DNA from: CAWBLP01 sp963789495 | GTDB lineage: Bacteria; Pseudomonadota; Alphaproteobacteria; Acetobacterales; Acetobacteraceae | NCBI GenBank assembly: GCA_963789495.1 | Contig: CAWBLP010000005.1 | Coordinates: 62,001-126,000 of the forward strand | Direction: 5' to 3' | Length of the DNA: 64,000 bases | Shown: piece after piece, positions 1 through 7,812 of the stretch | Position numbering within the stretch: the first letter of the stretch is position 1 | How the letters are laid out: the number at the start of each line of letters is the position of its first letter | Translations under genes and position numbers: made by a program | The notes under the pieces: generated by a model | Database searches by the model: none | Told to the model about the DNA's origin: nothing | Seen by the model: only the letters and a program-made list of their open reading frames with translations

Positions 1-272
1 CCTGCGCAAGAGCCGCAAGGTGTCCCGCGGGCAAGGGCGAAACGGTGTGGCAAGAGCGCACCGCGCCCCTGGCAACAGGGGCGGCAGGGCAAACCCCACC
101 GGGAGCAAGACCGAATAGGGACGGCCGCGTCGCAAGGCGCAGGGACATTCCCGTCCCGCTGTCCGGGTTGGTCGCGTGAGGCGCACCGCGAGGTGCGTCC
201 CAGAGGAATGGTCGCCCCGTGCCGTTCAGGGCAACCTGGCAGTGCGGACAGAACCCGGCTTACAGGCCGTCT
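1..272 (+). ncRNA. rnpB: RNase P RNA, class A (5' end outside window)
   Basis: This is the catalytic RNA of ribonuclease P, which removes 5' leaders from pre-tRNAs. Conserved class A segments are visible in order: GGGCGAAACGGTG near 33, GGCAAGAGCGCACCGC near 49, GGCAGGGCAAACCCCACC near 83, GGAGCAAGACCGAATAGGG near 102, CAGAGGAATGGTCGCC near 200, and the 3' core ACAGAACCCGGCTTACAGGCCG near 248. Only the 3' two thirds or so lie in the window, and the 3' end near 272 is estimated from the family pattern. In alphaproteobacteria rnpB commonly lies directly upstream of mraZ, as here. No clear intrinsic terminator follows it. Confidence 0.95.
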
Positions 273-302
273 GGCAGTCGCCTTCAGGAAGTTCCCACAG
301 GG

Positions 303-311
303 TTATCCACA
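303..311 (+). promoter_or_regulatory. Perfect DnaA box upstream of the dcw operon
   Basis: The nine bases TTATCCACA match the DnaA-box consensus TTATNCACA exactly. They sit at the edge of an unusually AT-rich stretch (about 303-360) in otherwise GC-rich DNA. A weaker 7/9 match, TATTACACA, lies at about 330. DnaA is known to act as a transcription factor as well as an initiator. Regulation of the division operon by DnaA is an inference from position only. Confidence 0.45.
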
Positions 312-434
312 CGAACAAAATACGAACGCATATTACACATCAATAATCTTTTCCGTAACTCCGGGCGTTCCCTTAACCCCTTGAGCAACACGGCAAAACT
401 GCCCTCCAGGGCGCGCTGTCCCAGGTGAATTCCT

Positions 435-474
435 TTGACGCCCACGTCAGCCCATGATATCCCAAGCCATCCCA
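435..474 (+). promoter_or_regulatory. Candidate mraZ promoter with MraZ-type operator repeats
   Basis: CCCA occurs at 441, 451, 461 and 471, exactly 10 bp apart, so the other strand reads TGGG every 10 bp. Known MraZ operators upstream of mraZ consist of TGGGN repeats separated by about 5 nt, giving the same period. A TTGACG hexamer at 435-440 could be a -35 element lying directly before the repeats; the -10 is weak (around GATAT at 456-460). MraZ autorepression of the operon is known in other bacteria and is inferred here. The repeats read toward the upstream side rather than into mraZ, which should be kept in mind. Confidence 0.6.
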
Positions 475-602
475 CGGAGGAACTTCGTCCCCAAGGGATT
501 GGCGTAAGGCTGAAACGGCAGGCAGCCCCACTCGCCATCGACTGACCAAAGTCCCTGCCTCACCACAGCGGGGCGACGCGCAGGAAAGGCAGGCCGGTCC
601 GG

Positions 603-1112
603 ATGACCCACTTCCTGGGCACCCACCAGAACAGGCTGGACGCCAAGGGTCGCGTATCCGTTCCCGCGCCATTTCGCGCCTTGCTGAAGTCGCAGAACGA
701 AACGAATGGAACTGGCAATGGCACCCATCTCGTGCTGCGGCCCTCGCATCAGCATTCCTGCATCGAGGCCTGGCCTCCCTCGGAATTCACGGCATTGGCG
801 GGCTCCTTGAACCGGTTCGATTTGTTCAGTCCGGAGCATGATGATCTCGCCGCGGCGCTTTATTCCGAGGCCTACCCGGTGGAGACCGACAAGGAGGGAC
901 GCATCGTTCTGCCCGAGCCGCTGGTCGTGCATGCCGGGCTGACCGACGCCGTGGTGTTCATGGGTCTTGGTCGCATCTTTCAGATCTGGGAACCCGCCGC
1001 GGCCGAACGCCGTCGCGCCGATGCGCGCGAGCGTGCCCGGGTGCGGGGCTTCACCTTGCCGCAGGGAGGGGCGCAGCCGGGTCAGCCGAACGCGCCAGGG
1101 GCTTCGGCGTGA
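603..1112 (+). CDS. mraZ: Division/cell-wall cluster transcriptional repressor MraZ
   Basis: MraZ is a DNA-binding regulator of the dcw operon made of two AbrB/SpoVT-like swapped-hairpin halves. Both diagnostic DxxxR motifs are present: DAKGR at residues 13-17 and DKEGR at residues 96-100, each followed by the V-x-(L/V)-P strand. The protein has 169 residues, slightly longer than the usual 145-155, with an Arg-rich tail after residue 132. The ATG at 603 is preceded by AGGAAAGGCAG. It is the first gene of the operon and lies about 130 bp after the CCCA repeats. Its stop overlaps the rsmH start (TGATG). Confidence 0.95.
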   Translation: MTHFLGTHQNRLDAKGRVSVPAPFRALLKSQNETNGTGNGTHLVLRPSHQHSCIEAWPPSEFTALAGSLNRFDLFSPEHDDLAAALYSEAYPVETDKEGRIVLPEPLVVHAGLTDAVVFMGLGRIFQIWEPAAAERRRADARERARVRGFTLPQGGAQPGQPNAPGASA

Positions 1113-2092
1113 TGACGGGGGGTCACATTCCGGTGATGCTGCCTGAGGTGTTGCGCATGCTGGCGCCGCGCGATGGCGGGATTTACCTGGACGGCACGTT
1201 CGGCGGCGGCGGCTATGCGGAGGCCATCCTGCAGGCGGCCAACTGCACGCTGTGGGCAATCGACCGCGATCCGGACGCCATTACCCGTGGCGCCGCGCTC
1301 GCAGCCCGCTTCCCCGGGCGGCTGCATCTGGTTCATGGCCGGTTCGGCGACATGCTGACGCTGCTCGGCGCCGCCGAGGTCACCGCCCTGGACGGTGTGG
1401 TGCTCGATCTTGGCGTCTCCTCATTCCAGATCGACGACCCGGAGCGCGGGTTTTCCTTCCGTGGCGATGGGCCGCTCGACATGCGCATGGGCAAACATGG
1501 GACGAGTGCCGCCGACCTGGTGAACACACTGGGCGAGCGCGCCCTGGCGGACGTTCTGTTCGAGTTCGGCGAGGAACGCGCCTCTCGCCGCATCGCCCGC
1601 GCCATCGTGACCGCCCGTGCCGAAGCGCCGATTGAAACCACGGGTCGGCTGGCCGCCATCATCCGCAGCGTCCTGCCACCCGATCGCTCCGGCAACCATC
1701 CCGCCACCCGCAGCTTCCAGGCGCTGCGGATCCGGGTGAACGACGAGTTGGGCGAGATCGAGCAGGCGCTGACGCAGGCTGCCCGGCTGCTGTCGCCGGA
1801 AGGCCGCCTGGTGGTGGTCAGCTTCCATTCGCTGGAAGACCGGATCGTCAAACGCTTCATGGGTGACGCGGCCGGTCGAGCGCCGTCACCGTCCCGGCAC
1901 GATCCCGGGGGCCTGACGGCGCGGACCGCGGCGCAGTTCCGTCTGCTCACGGCCAAGGCGCTGCGGCCCGCCAAGGCTGAAGCCGAAACCAATCCGCGTT
2001 CCCGCAGTGCCCGCCTGCGTGCGCTGCAGCGGCTGGATGCCGCCTCCGTGACCCAGGTGGCGTCGGCCACCGACGCGAGGACCACGCCATGA
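1112..2092 (+). CDS. rsmH: 16S rRNA (cytosine(1402)-N(4))-methyltransferase
   Basis: RsmH (MraW) N4-methylates C1402 of 16S rRNA in the cytoplasm using SAM. The N-terminal HIPVMLPEVL segment and the SAM-binding GTFGGGGYAEAIL motif (about residues 29-41) are typical, as are DLGVSSFQIDDPERGFSF and the late VVVSFHSLEDRIVK motif. Length is 326 residues, normal for the family. The ATG at 1112 overlaps the mraZ stop by one base; a GTG at 1109 is an alternative start. The end overlaps ftsL by ATGA, so translation of the two is probably coupled. Confidence 0.96.
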   Translation: MTGGHIPVMLPEVLRMLAPRDGGIYLDGTFGGGGYAEAILQAANCTLWAIDRDPDAITRGAALAARFPGRLHLVHGRFGDMLTLLGAAEVTALDGVVLDLGVSSFQIDDPERGFSFRGDGPLDMRMGKHGTSAADLVNTLGERALADVLFEFGEERASRRIARAIVTARAEAPIETTGRLAAIIRSVLPPDRSGNHPATRSFQALRIRVNDELGEIEQALTQAARLLSPEGRLVVVSFHSLEDRIVKRFMGDAAGRAPSPSRHDPGGLTARTAAQFRLLTAKALRPAKAEAETNPRSRSARLRALQRLDAASVTQVASATDARTTP

Positions 2093-2856
2093 TCCGCCCG
2101 ATCACCTGCATCGCCTTCCTGACCGCGTGCGGATCGGGTCTGTATCTGTACCAGGCCAAGCACAAGGTGCAGTTGCTGGACCATCGGATCGAGCAGACCG
2201 TGCGGACCACCGACCAGTTGCGCGACCAGATCCGCATGCTGCATGCGGAGTGGACGCTGCTGAACGACCCGGAACGGCTGCGGCAGCTGGCGGACCAGTT
2301 CCTGGCGTTGAAGACGGTCTCGCCGACCCAGTTCACCAGCCTGGCGGAGCTTGATTCACGGCTGCCCCCGGTGCCGGTGCCGAAGGCCGACCCTGCAGCG
2401 CCCGCGACCGACATTCCGATCGCGCAGGCCGAACCGGAGCCGCCGGTGAATGCTGCGGAGCCGTCCCTGGCACCAAAGCCTGCGGAGATTGCTCGTGCCG
2501 CGCCGGCCACCAAGGTCGCCGCCGCCGCCGCCGCCGCACCGCCACACGCCCCGCCGGAGCATCACGTGGCGCCGCCCCACCCGGCGGTCGCACAGTCTGT
2601 CCGGCCTCCCGAACCGCATATGCGCGAGGCGCGCAACGAGGCACGGATGAGCGAGGCGAGGCCGGTCGTTGCCGCGGCGGCCCCGACTCCGGCCTTCGTG
2701 TCACGGCGGTCGCCACCGCCGATACAGGGCGTTACCCAGGTCTCCGGCTCGCTGCTTGGCATGGCCAACCGCTCTGCCGTTCCCCCGCCGGTCCCGCTGC
2801 CGCAGCCGGCCAGCCTCTACCGCATGATGGACAATGGCGGCGGGGGCGGAGGTTAG
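2089..2856 (+). CDS. ftsL: Cell division protein FtsL with long Ala/Pro-rich tail
   Basis: FtsL is a bitopic divisome protein that joins FtsB and FtsQ and helps activate FtsWI. Residues about 4-20 form the single transmembrane segment, followed by a heptad-like coiled coil (HKVQLLDHRIEQ through about residue 60) and the LNDPERLRQLADQFLAL motif near 64-80 typical of FtsL. The gene encodes 255 residues whereas the family is usually 90-150. The extra ~150 residues form a low-complexity Ala/Pro/His-rich periplasmic tail ending in Gly repeats. The gene overlaps rsmH by ATGA and is followed after 4 bp by ftsI. Identity is supported by both position and the N-terminal half. Confidence 0.88.
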   Translation: MIRPITCIAFLTACGSGLYLYQAKHKVQLLDHRIEQTVRTTDQLRDQIRMLHAEWTLLNDPERLRQLADQFLALKTVSPTQFTSLAELDSRLPPVPVPKADPAAPATDIPIAQAEPEPPVNAAEPSLAPKPAEIARAAPATKVAAAAAAAPPHAPPEHHVAPPHPAVAQSVRPPEPHMREARNEARMSEARPVVAAAAPTPAFVSRRSPPPIQGVTQVSGSLLGMANRSAVPPPVPLPQPASLYRMMDNGGGGGG

Positions 2857-2860
2857 GCCG

Positions 2861-4933
2861 ATGCACGATCCGCATGACAGCACCCCGCCATCGGATTCCC
2901 CGCCGCTCAACGGGTTCGGCCGTCCGGCACGCCGCCGCGGCGCCGCAGGGGCGGATGCAACACCGCGCATCGAGATGGTACGCGTCACCGCGCCCGACCT
3001 CGAGCGGCGCAAGGCGCTGGAGAAGACCCGTTCCCGCCTGGTGATCGCCGCGGCCGGTTTCATGCTGCTGTTCCTGGCGGTGGTGGCCAAGCTGGCCGAT
3101 GCCACCATCCTGGACCCGCTGATGCCGCATCGGCCGGAGCGGTCGGTCGCGGCGTTGCTGGCCACGCCGAAATCGGTCGAGGCGGTCGGGTTGTCCGGCC
3201 AGCGTGCCATGATCACCGATCGCAACGGCCAGATCATGGCGATCTCGCTGCCCACCGTGTCCGTTTATGCGGACCCGCGGCAGATCATCGACCCGGCGGA
3301 AGCGGCGAACAAGCTGAAGCAGGTGCTGCCACGGATCGATGAGGCGCAGGCCCGCCAGCGCCTGTCCCGCACCGACCGGCAGTTCGTCTATCTCGAGCGC
3401 CAGATCACCCCGCGCGAGGAACTGGCGATCAACACGCTGGGCATTCCCGGCATCAATTTCGAGCCGACCGAGGAGCGGCATTATCCGATGGGTCGCCTCG
3501 CCGCGCAGGTGCTGGGCGGTGTCGATGTCGACGAGCATGGTGTTGCCGGGGTCGAGAAGTATTTCGACGAGCGGCTGCGCACCGACCCGAGGCCACTGCG
3601 GCTTTCGATCGATATCCGCGTCGAAGGCGTGGTGCGCGAGGAACTGGCCAAGGCGATGGCGGAATTTCAGGCCATCGGTGCCTGCGGCATCGTCATGGAC
3701 GTGAACACGGGCGAGGTGCTGGCGATGGTCAGCCTGCCCGACTACGACGCCAATAATTTCGGCAGCGCCCCGGCCGACGACCGGTTCAATCGGGCGGTCA
3801 CCGGCATGTATGAGCCTGGCAGTACGTTCAAGCTGCAGACCGCGTCGATGGCGCTGGATTCCGGCCTGGTCCATATCTGGGATCAGTTCGACGCCGCCCA
3901 TGCCATCCATATCGGTCGCTTCACCATCACCGACTTCGAAGGCAAGCATCGCTGGCTGTACCTGCCGGAAGTGCTGGCCTATTCATCCAATCTGGGCGCC
4001 GCTCATATCGCCGACACGATCGGTGGCGAGCGGCAGCGCGCCTGGCTGAAATCCATGGGCATGTTCAACCGGGTCGGTATCCAGTTGCCGGAAGCCGGCC
4101 TCCCGATCATCCAGCCGGCCTCCGCCTGGAAGGAAATCGTGACCATGACCGTGGGGTTCGGTCACGGCATTTCGGTGTCGCCGCTGCATATCGTGCGTGG
4201 CACGGCCGCAATCGCCAATGGCGGCGTCCTGATGCGCCCCACCATCCTGGCCCTGCCGCCCGGCGACCAGCCGGACGGGGTGCGGGTGATGCAGCCGCAG
4301 ACATCCGACATCATGCGCAAGCTGATGCGTCTGGTGGTGACGGACGGGTTCGGCAAGAACGCCGAGGTGGCCGGCTACTACCCCGGCGGCAAGACCGGCA
4401 CGGCCGAGAAGGTCGGCAAGCACGGCTACAGGCGCGGCTTCAAGGAGAGCTTCAACGTCGCAGCGTTCATGAGCGTGTTTCCGATGAATGCGCCGCGCTA
4501 CGCCGTGTATATGATGCTGGACGAACCACACGGCAACAAAAGCACCTACGGCTATTCGACCGCCGGCTGGGTCGCAGCCCCGGCGGCCGGCAAGGTCATT
4601 GCCCGGATCGGGCCCATGCTGGGACTGTTGCCGGATATCCAGGACGCGCCGGAGATCAATCAGGCGCTGTATATCCCGCTGCAGCCGGGTCGGCCGCCGG
4701 GTGTGGCGGCACGGGGACCCGCCACGGCTTCCGACACTGCCCGGACCTCGCCCGGTCGCTCCCACCTGACGGTGCCCGCAACCGCTCTGCCGCCCGCCGG
4801 TGTGCCGGGCGGCCGCCCGATCCAGCGTTCCGGTCGGCATGAGGCGCAACGCAGCCCGCCGCCTGATGTCGGACACGCCCGCACCCAGGCGGTGGTCGGT
4901 GCCGCCGTGATACCAACCCTTGCGGTGCGCTGA
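2861..4933 (+). CDS. ftsI: Septal peptidoglycan transpeptidase FtsI (PBP3)
   Basis: FtsI is the class B penicillin-binding protein that cross-links septal peptidoglycan as the partner of FtsW. A cytoplasmic tail precedes one transmembrane helix at about residues 59-78. The PBP dimerisation region follows, then a transpeptidase domain with the three active-site motifs: STFK (catalytic Ser321), SSN (375-377) and KTGT (511-514). The ATG at 2861 has GGAGG at 2848-2852. An upstream in-frame ATG at 2834 lies inside ftsL and is less likely. The protein is 690 residues, with a Pro/Arg-rich extension of about 90 residues beyond the catalytic domain that is unusual for the family. Confidence 0.95.
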   Translation: MHDPHDSTPPSDSPPLNGFGRPARRRGAAGADATPRIEMVRVTAPDLERRKALEKTRSRLVIAAAGFMLLFLAVVAKLADATILDPLMPHRPERSVAALLATPKSVEAVGLSGQRAMITDRNGQIMAISLPTVSVYADPRQIIDPAEAANKLKQVLPRIDEAQARQRLSRTDRQFVYLERQITPREELAINTLGIPGINFEPTEERHYPMGRLAAQVLGGVDVDEHGVAGVEKYFDERLRTDPRPLRLSIDIRVEGVVREELAKAMAEFQAIGACGIVMDVNTGEVLAMVSLPDYDANNFGSAPADDRFNRAVTGMYEPGSTFKLQTASMALDSGLVHIWDQFDAAHAIHIGRFTITDFEGKHRWLYLPEVLAYSSNLGAAHIADTIGGERQRAWLKSMGMFNRVGIQLPEAGLPIIQPASAWKEIVTMTVGFGHGISVSPLHIVRGTAAIANGGVLMRPTILALPPGDQPDGVRVMQPQTSDIMRKLMRLVVTDGFGKNAEVAGYYPGGKTGTAEKVGKHGYRRGFKESFNVAAFMSVFPMNAPRYAVYMMLDEPHGNKSTYGYSTAGWVAAPAAGKVIARIGPMLGLLPDIQDAPEINQALYIPLQPGRPPGVAARGPATASDTARTSPGRSHLTVPATALPPAGVPGGRPIQRSGRHEAQRSPPPDVGHARTQAVVGAAVIPTLAVR

Positions 4934-4993
4934 GCTCATGCGTCGCTTGCAGGAAGCCGGGCTGCCCCGGCCGCCACCATCGCCTGGCAGGCG

Positions 4994-6406
4994 GTGTCCG
5001 GTCTGGAGGATGTGGCCGGCATCACCGCCGACAGCCGGCAGGTGGTGCCAGGCGACCTGTTCGCCGCGATTCCCGGGGGCCACGCCGACGGGCGTGCCTT
5101 CATCGCTGAGGCTGTTGCTCGCGGGGCCGTGGCGATCCTGGCGCCGCCCGACACGCAATGGCCGCCCGGTGTGCCGCCGCGCCCGCTGATCCTGGACCCC
5201 GAGCCGCGCCGCCGCCTGTCGCAGATCGCCGCCATGCTCGCCGGGCCGCAGCCGAAATCCGTCGTCGCGGTCACCGGGACCAACGGCAAGACCAGCACGG
5301 TGGGGTTCCTGCGCCAGCTCTGGTCCTCCGCCGGACATAAATCCGCCAGCCTCGGCACGCTCGGCGTCATTGCGGCCGGGTTCGATCCCGGAGTTGGGAT
5401 GACCACGCCGGACCCGGTCAGCCTGGCCGAGATCCTGGCCGGACTGGCGCGCCACGGCATCCAGCATGTCGCGATGGAGGCCTCCTCGCACGGCCTGGAC
5501 CAGTATCGGCTGGATGGCGTGCGCCTGGCGGCTGGCGCGTTCACCAACCTGACCCGCGACCATCTGGACTATCACCGCACACTGGACGCGTACCGCACCG
5601 CCAAGCTGCGCCTGTTCGACGCCTTGCTGCCGCAGGGCGCACCGGCCGTGGTGCATGCGGACATGGATGCCGACACGCTGGCGGCCATCCGCGCAATTGC
5701 CCAGCGCCGTCGCCTGGACCTGCGAACGGTCGGTGAGGCCGGCGACACCATCTGCCTGCTGCGCGTGACCCCGCAGCCGCACGGCCAGATCCTGACCATC
5801 GAAACTGGCGGCGTGCGGCGCGACATCAACCTGACTCTGCCCGGCCGCTTCCAGGCCGACAACGCATTGATGGCCGCGGCACTGGCGATGGCGCTGGGTC
5901 AGGCGGATGCACTCGAGCGGCTGGCGTTGCTGACTGGCGTGCGAGGCCGCATGGAACTGGCGGCGCAGCTGCCCAACGGGGCAGCGGTGTATGTCGACTA
6001 CGCCCACACGCCCGACGCGTTGCAGCGGTTGCTGAGCGCGTTGCGGCCGCACACCGCCGGCCGGCTGCATGTCGTGTTCGGCGCCGGTGGTGACCGCGAC
6101 ACAGGCAAGCGTCCCTTGATGGGTGCCGCCGCAGCACACTGCGCCGATGTCGCGATCGTCACCGACGACAATCCGCGCAGCGAGGATCCGGCAGCCATTC
6201 GCGCCGCTGTTCTCGCGGCCTGTCCCGGCGGCCGGGAAGTCGGCGACCGGGCGGCCGCCATAGCCGAGGCGCTGAGCGGACTGGCAGCCGGAGATGTGCT
6301 GGTGGTGGCTGGCAAGGGCCACGAGCAAGGCCAGGTGGTCGGCAGCGAAGTGATCCCCTTCGATGACGTGGCGACGGTGCGGCATCTGACGGGAAGCGCG
6401 GGATGA
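4994..6406 (+). CDS. murE: UDP-MurNAc-tripeptide synthetase MurE (5' end probably damaged)
   Basis: MurE adds meso-diaminopimelate to UDP-MurNAc-L-Ala-D-Glu. Visible motifs are ITADSRQV near the start, the ATP-binding VTGTNGKTST, MEASSHGLDQ, and DNPRSEDP, the DNPR signature of meso-DAP-specific enzymes. The open frame starts only at GTG 4994 and lacks about 19 residues compared with the family. An ATG at 4938 in another frame reads MRRLQEAGLP, like a normal MurE N-terminus. Removing two bases from the CCCC run at 4965-4968 would join the frames into a protein of about 488 residues. The true start is therefore probably 4938, right after the ftsI stop. Confidence 0.92.
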   Translation: MSGLEDVAGITADSRQVVPGDLFAAIPGGHADGRAFIAEAVARGAVAILAPPDTQWPPGVPPRPLILDPEPRRRLSQIAAMLAGPQPKSVVAVTGTNGKTSTVGFLRQLWSSAGHKSASLGTLGVIAAGFDPGVGMTTPDPVSLAEILAGLARHGIQHVAMEASSHGLDQYRLDGVRLAAGAFTNLTRDHLDYHRTLDAYRTAKLRLFDALLPQGAPAVVHADMDADTLAAIRAIAQRRRLDLRTVGEAGDTICLLRVTPQPHGQILTIETGGVRRDINLTLPGRFQADNALMAAALAMALGQADALERLALLTGVRGRMELAAQLPNGAAVYVDYAHTPDALQRLLSALRPHTAGRLHVVFGAGGDRDTGKRPLMGAAAAHCADVAIVTDDNPRSEDPAAIRAAVLAACPGGREVGDRAAAIAEALSGLAAGDVLVVAGKGHEQGQVVGSEVIPFDDVATVRHLTGSAG

Positions 6407-7812
6407 TCCCACTCTGGTCCCCTGACGAACTGGTCGAGGCAACCGCAGGTCGGCTCACCACGTCGTTCGCCGCCACCGGCGTGTCGATCGACACACGCAG
6501 CCTGCAGCCGGGTGATCTGTTCATCGCCTTGGTCGGCGAGACCGGTGACGGGCACGACCACGTTCACGATGCGATGGCCAAGGGCGCAGCGGGTGCCATG
6601 GTCCATCGGGACGTCGCAGGTTCGGCGCCGCTGCTGCAGGTGGATGATACGCTGGCGGCGCTGGCGCGACTGGGTGGCTATGCCCGCGCCCGCTTCGGGG
6701 GTTGCGTCGTCGCGGTGACCGGCAGCGTCGGCAAGACCACCACCAAGGAGATGCTGCGCAGCATCCTGTCGGCCTTCGCCCCGACCCACGCCGCCGTCGC
6801 CTCGTACAACAATCACTGGGGATTGCCGCTGACGCTGGCGCGGATGCCCCGTGACGCCGTGTTCTGCGTGGTCGAGATCGGAATGAACCATCCCGGCGAG
6901 ATCGCCCCGCTGGCGCGTCTGGCGCGGCCGCATGTCGCGGTGATCACCGGCGTGGAGAAGGCCCATATCGGCTATCTGGGCAGTCTCGAGGCGATTGCCG
7001 ATGAAAAGGCATCGCTGTTCCACGGCCTCGAACCGGGTGGCACGGCCGTACTGCCGGTCGATTCGCCGCTGCTGAACAGGCTGCGGGCCAGGACCGGCGG
7101 CGCCCGGGTCGTGACCTTCGGCGAGGCTTCGATCGCCGATGTCCGGCTGATCGAAGCCCAGGCGGATGCCGATGGCAGTCAGGTGGTGGCGCAAGCCGGC
7201 GGTCACACCATCCGATTCCGGCTGAATGCGCCGGGCCGTCACATGGTGCTGAATGCCCTGGCCGCGCTGGCCGCCGCGACGGCGATCGTGGAAACCGCGG
7301 GTTCCGATTTCTCTGAACCGGCTGCAACGGTCGCCGAACGGGCCGCGCGTGCGCTGGAAGCGTTCACGCCGGTGACCGGACGCGGCGCAAGGCGCTTGAT
7401 CCGTGTCCCCGGCGGCTCCGCTTTGCTGCTGGATGAAAGCTACAACGGTAACGGTGCCTCGATGCGCGCGGCATTGTCCGTCCTGCGCCTGCAGCCAGCC
7501 CGTCGCCGGGTGGCCGTGCTTGGCGATATGCTGGAACTCGGCGATGCCGGGTCGGATGAGCACAGCGCGCTGTCGGGGCCGGTGATCGACGCCGCCGATC
7601 GGCTGTTCACCTGCGGCCCGCTGATGCAGCGCCTGTTCCAGGCGGTGCCTGAGACGCTGCGCGCCGGCCATGCCGCTGATTCGGCTGCGCTTGCTCCCAT
7701 CGTCGCGCAGCAAATTGCCGCGGGCGACGCCGTCCTGGTGAAAGGCAGCCTCGGCAGCCGCATGAAGATCATCGTCAATGCGCTCGACGCGCTGGATGCG
7801 GAGATGCGCTGA
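6403..7812 (+). CDS. murF: UDP-MurNAc-tripeptide--D-Ala-D-Ala ligase
   Basis: MurF adds D-alanyl-D-alanine to the UDP-MurNAc-tripeptide, completing the cytoplasmic pentapeptide precursor. It shows a DTRSLQPGDLFIAL N-terminal domain motif (near residue 28), the ATP-binding VTGSVGKTTTKEML, the YNNHWGLPLTL motif, EIGMNHPGEIAPL, and LLDESYNGNGASM in the C-terminal half. Length is 469 residues, typical. It overlaps murE by ATGA and its stop overlaps the mraY ATG (TGATG), consistent with coupled translation. Confidence 0.96.
   Translation: MIPLWSPDELVEATAGRLTTSFAATGVSIDTRSLQPGDLFIALVGETGDGHDHVHDAMAKGAAGAMVHRDVAGSAPLLQVDDTLAALARLGGYARARFGGCVVAVTGSVGKTTTKEMLRSILSAFAPTHAAVASYNNHWGLPLTLARMPRDAVFCVVEIGMNHPGEIAPLARLARPHVAVITGVEKAHIGYLGSLEAIADEKASLFHGLEPGGTAVLPVDSPLLNRLRARTGGARVVTFGEASIADVRLIEAQADADGSQVVAQAGGHTIRFRLNAPGRHMVLNALAALAAATAIVETAGSDFSEPAATVAERAARALEAFTPVTGRGARRLIRVPGGSALLLDESYNGNGASMRAALSVLRLQPARRRVAVLGDMLELGDAGSDEHSALSGPVIDAADRLFTCGPLMQRLFQAVPETLRAGHAADSAALAPIVAQQIAAGDAVLVKGSLGSRMKIIVNALDALDAEMR

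Noticed and set aside
303..360. Replication origin
   Set aside because: Only one perfect DnaA box is present and no dnaA, parAB, gidA or hemE-type neighbours are seen.
3983..6442. Long minus-strand open frame of over 800 codons across ftsI-murE
   Set aside because: It is antisense to clearly conserved genes and shows no domain; long shadow frames are expected at this GC content.
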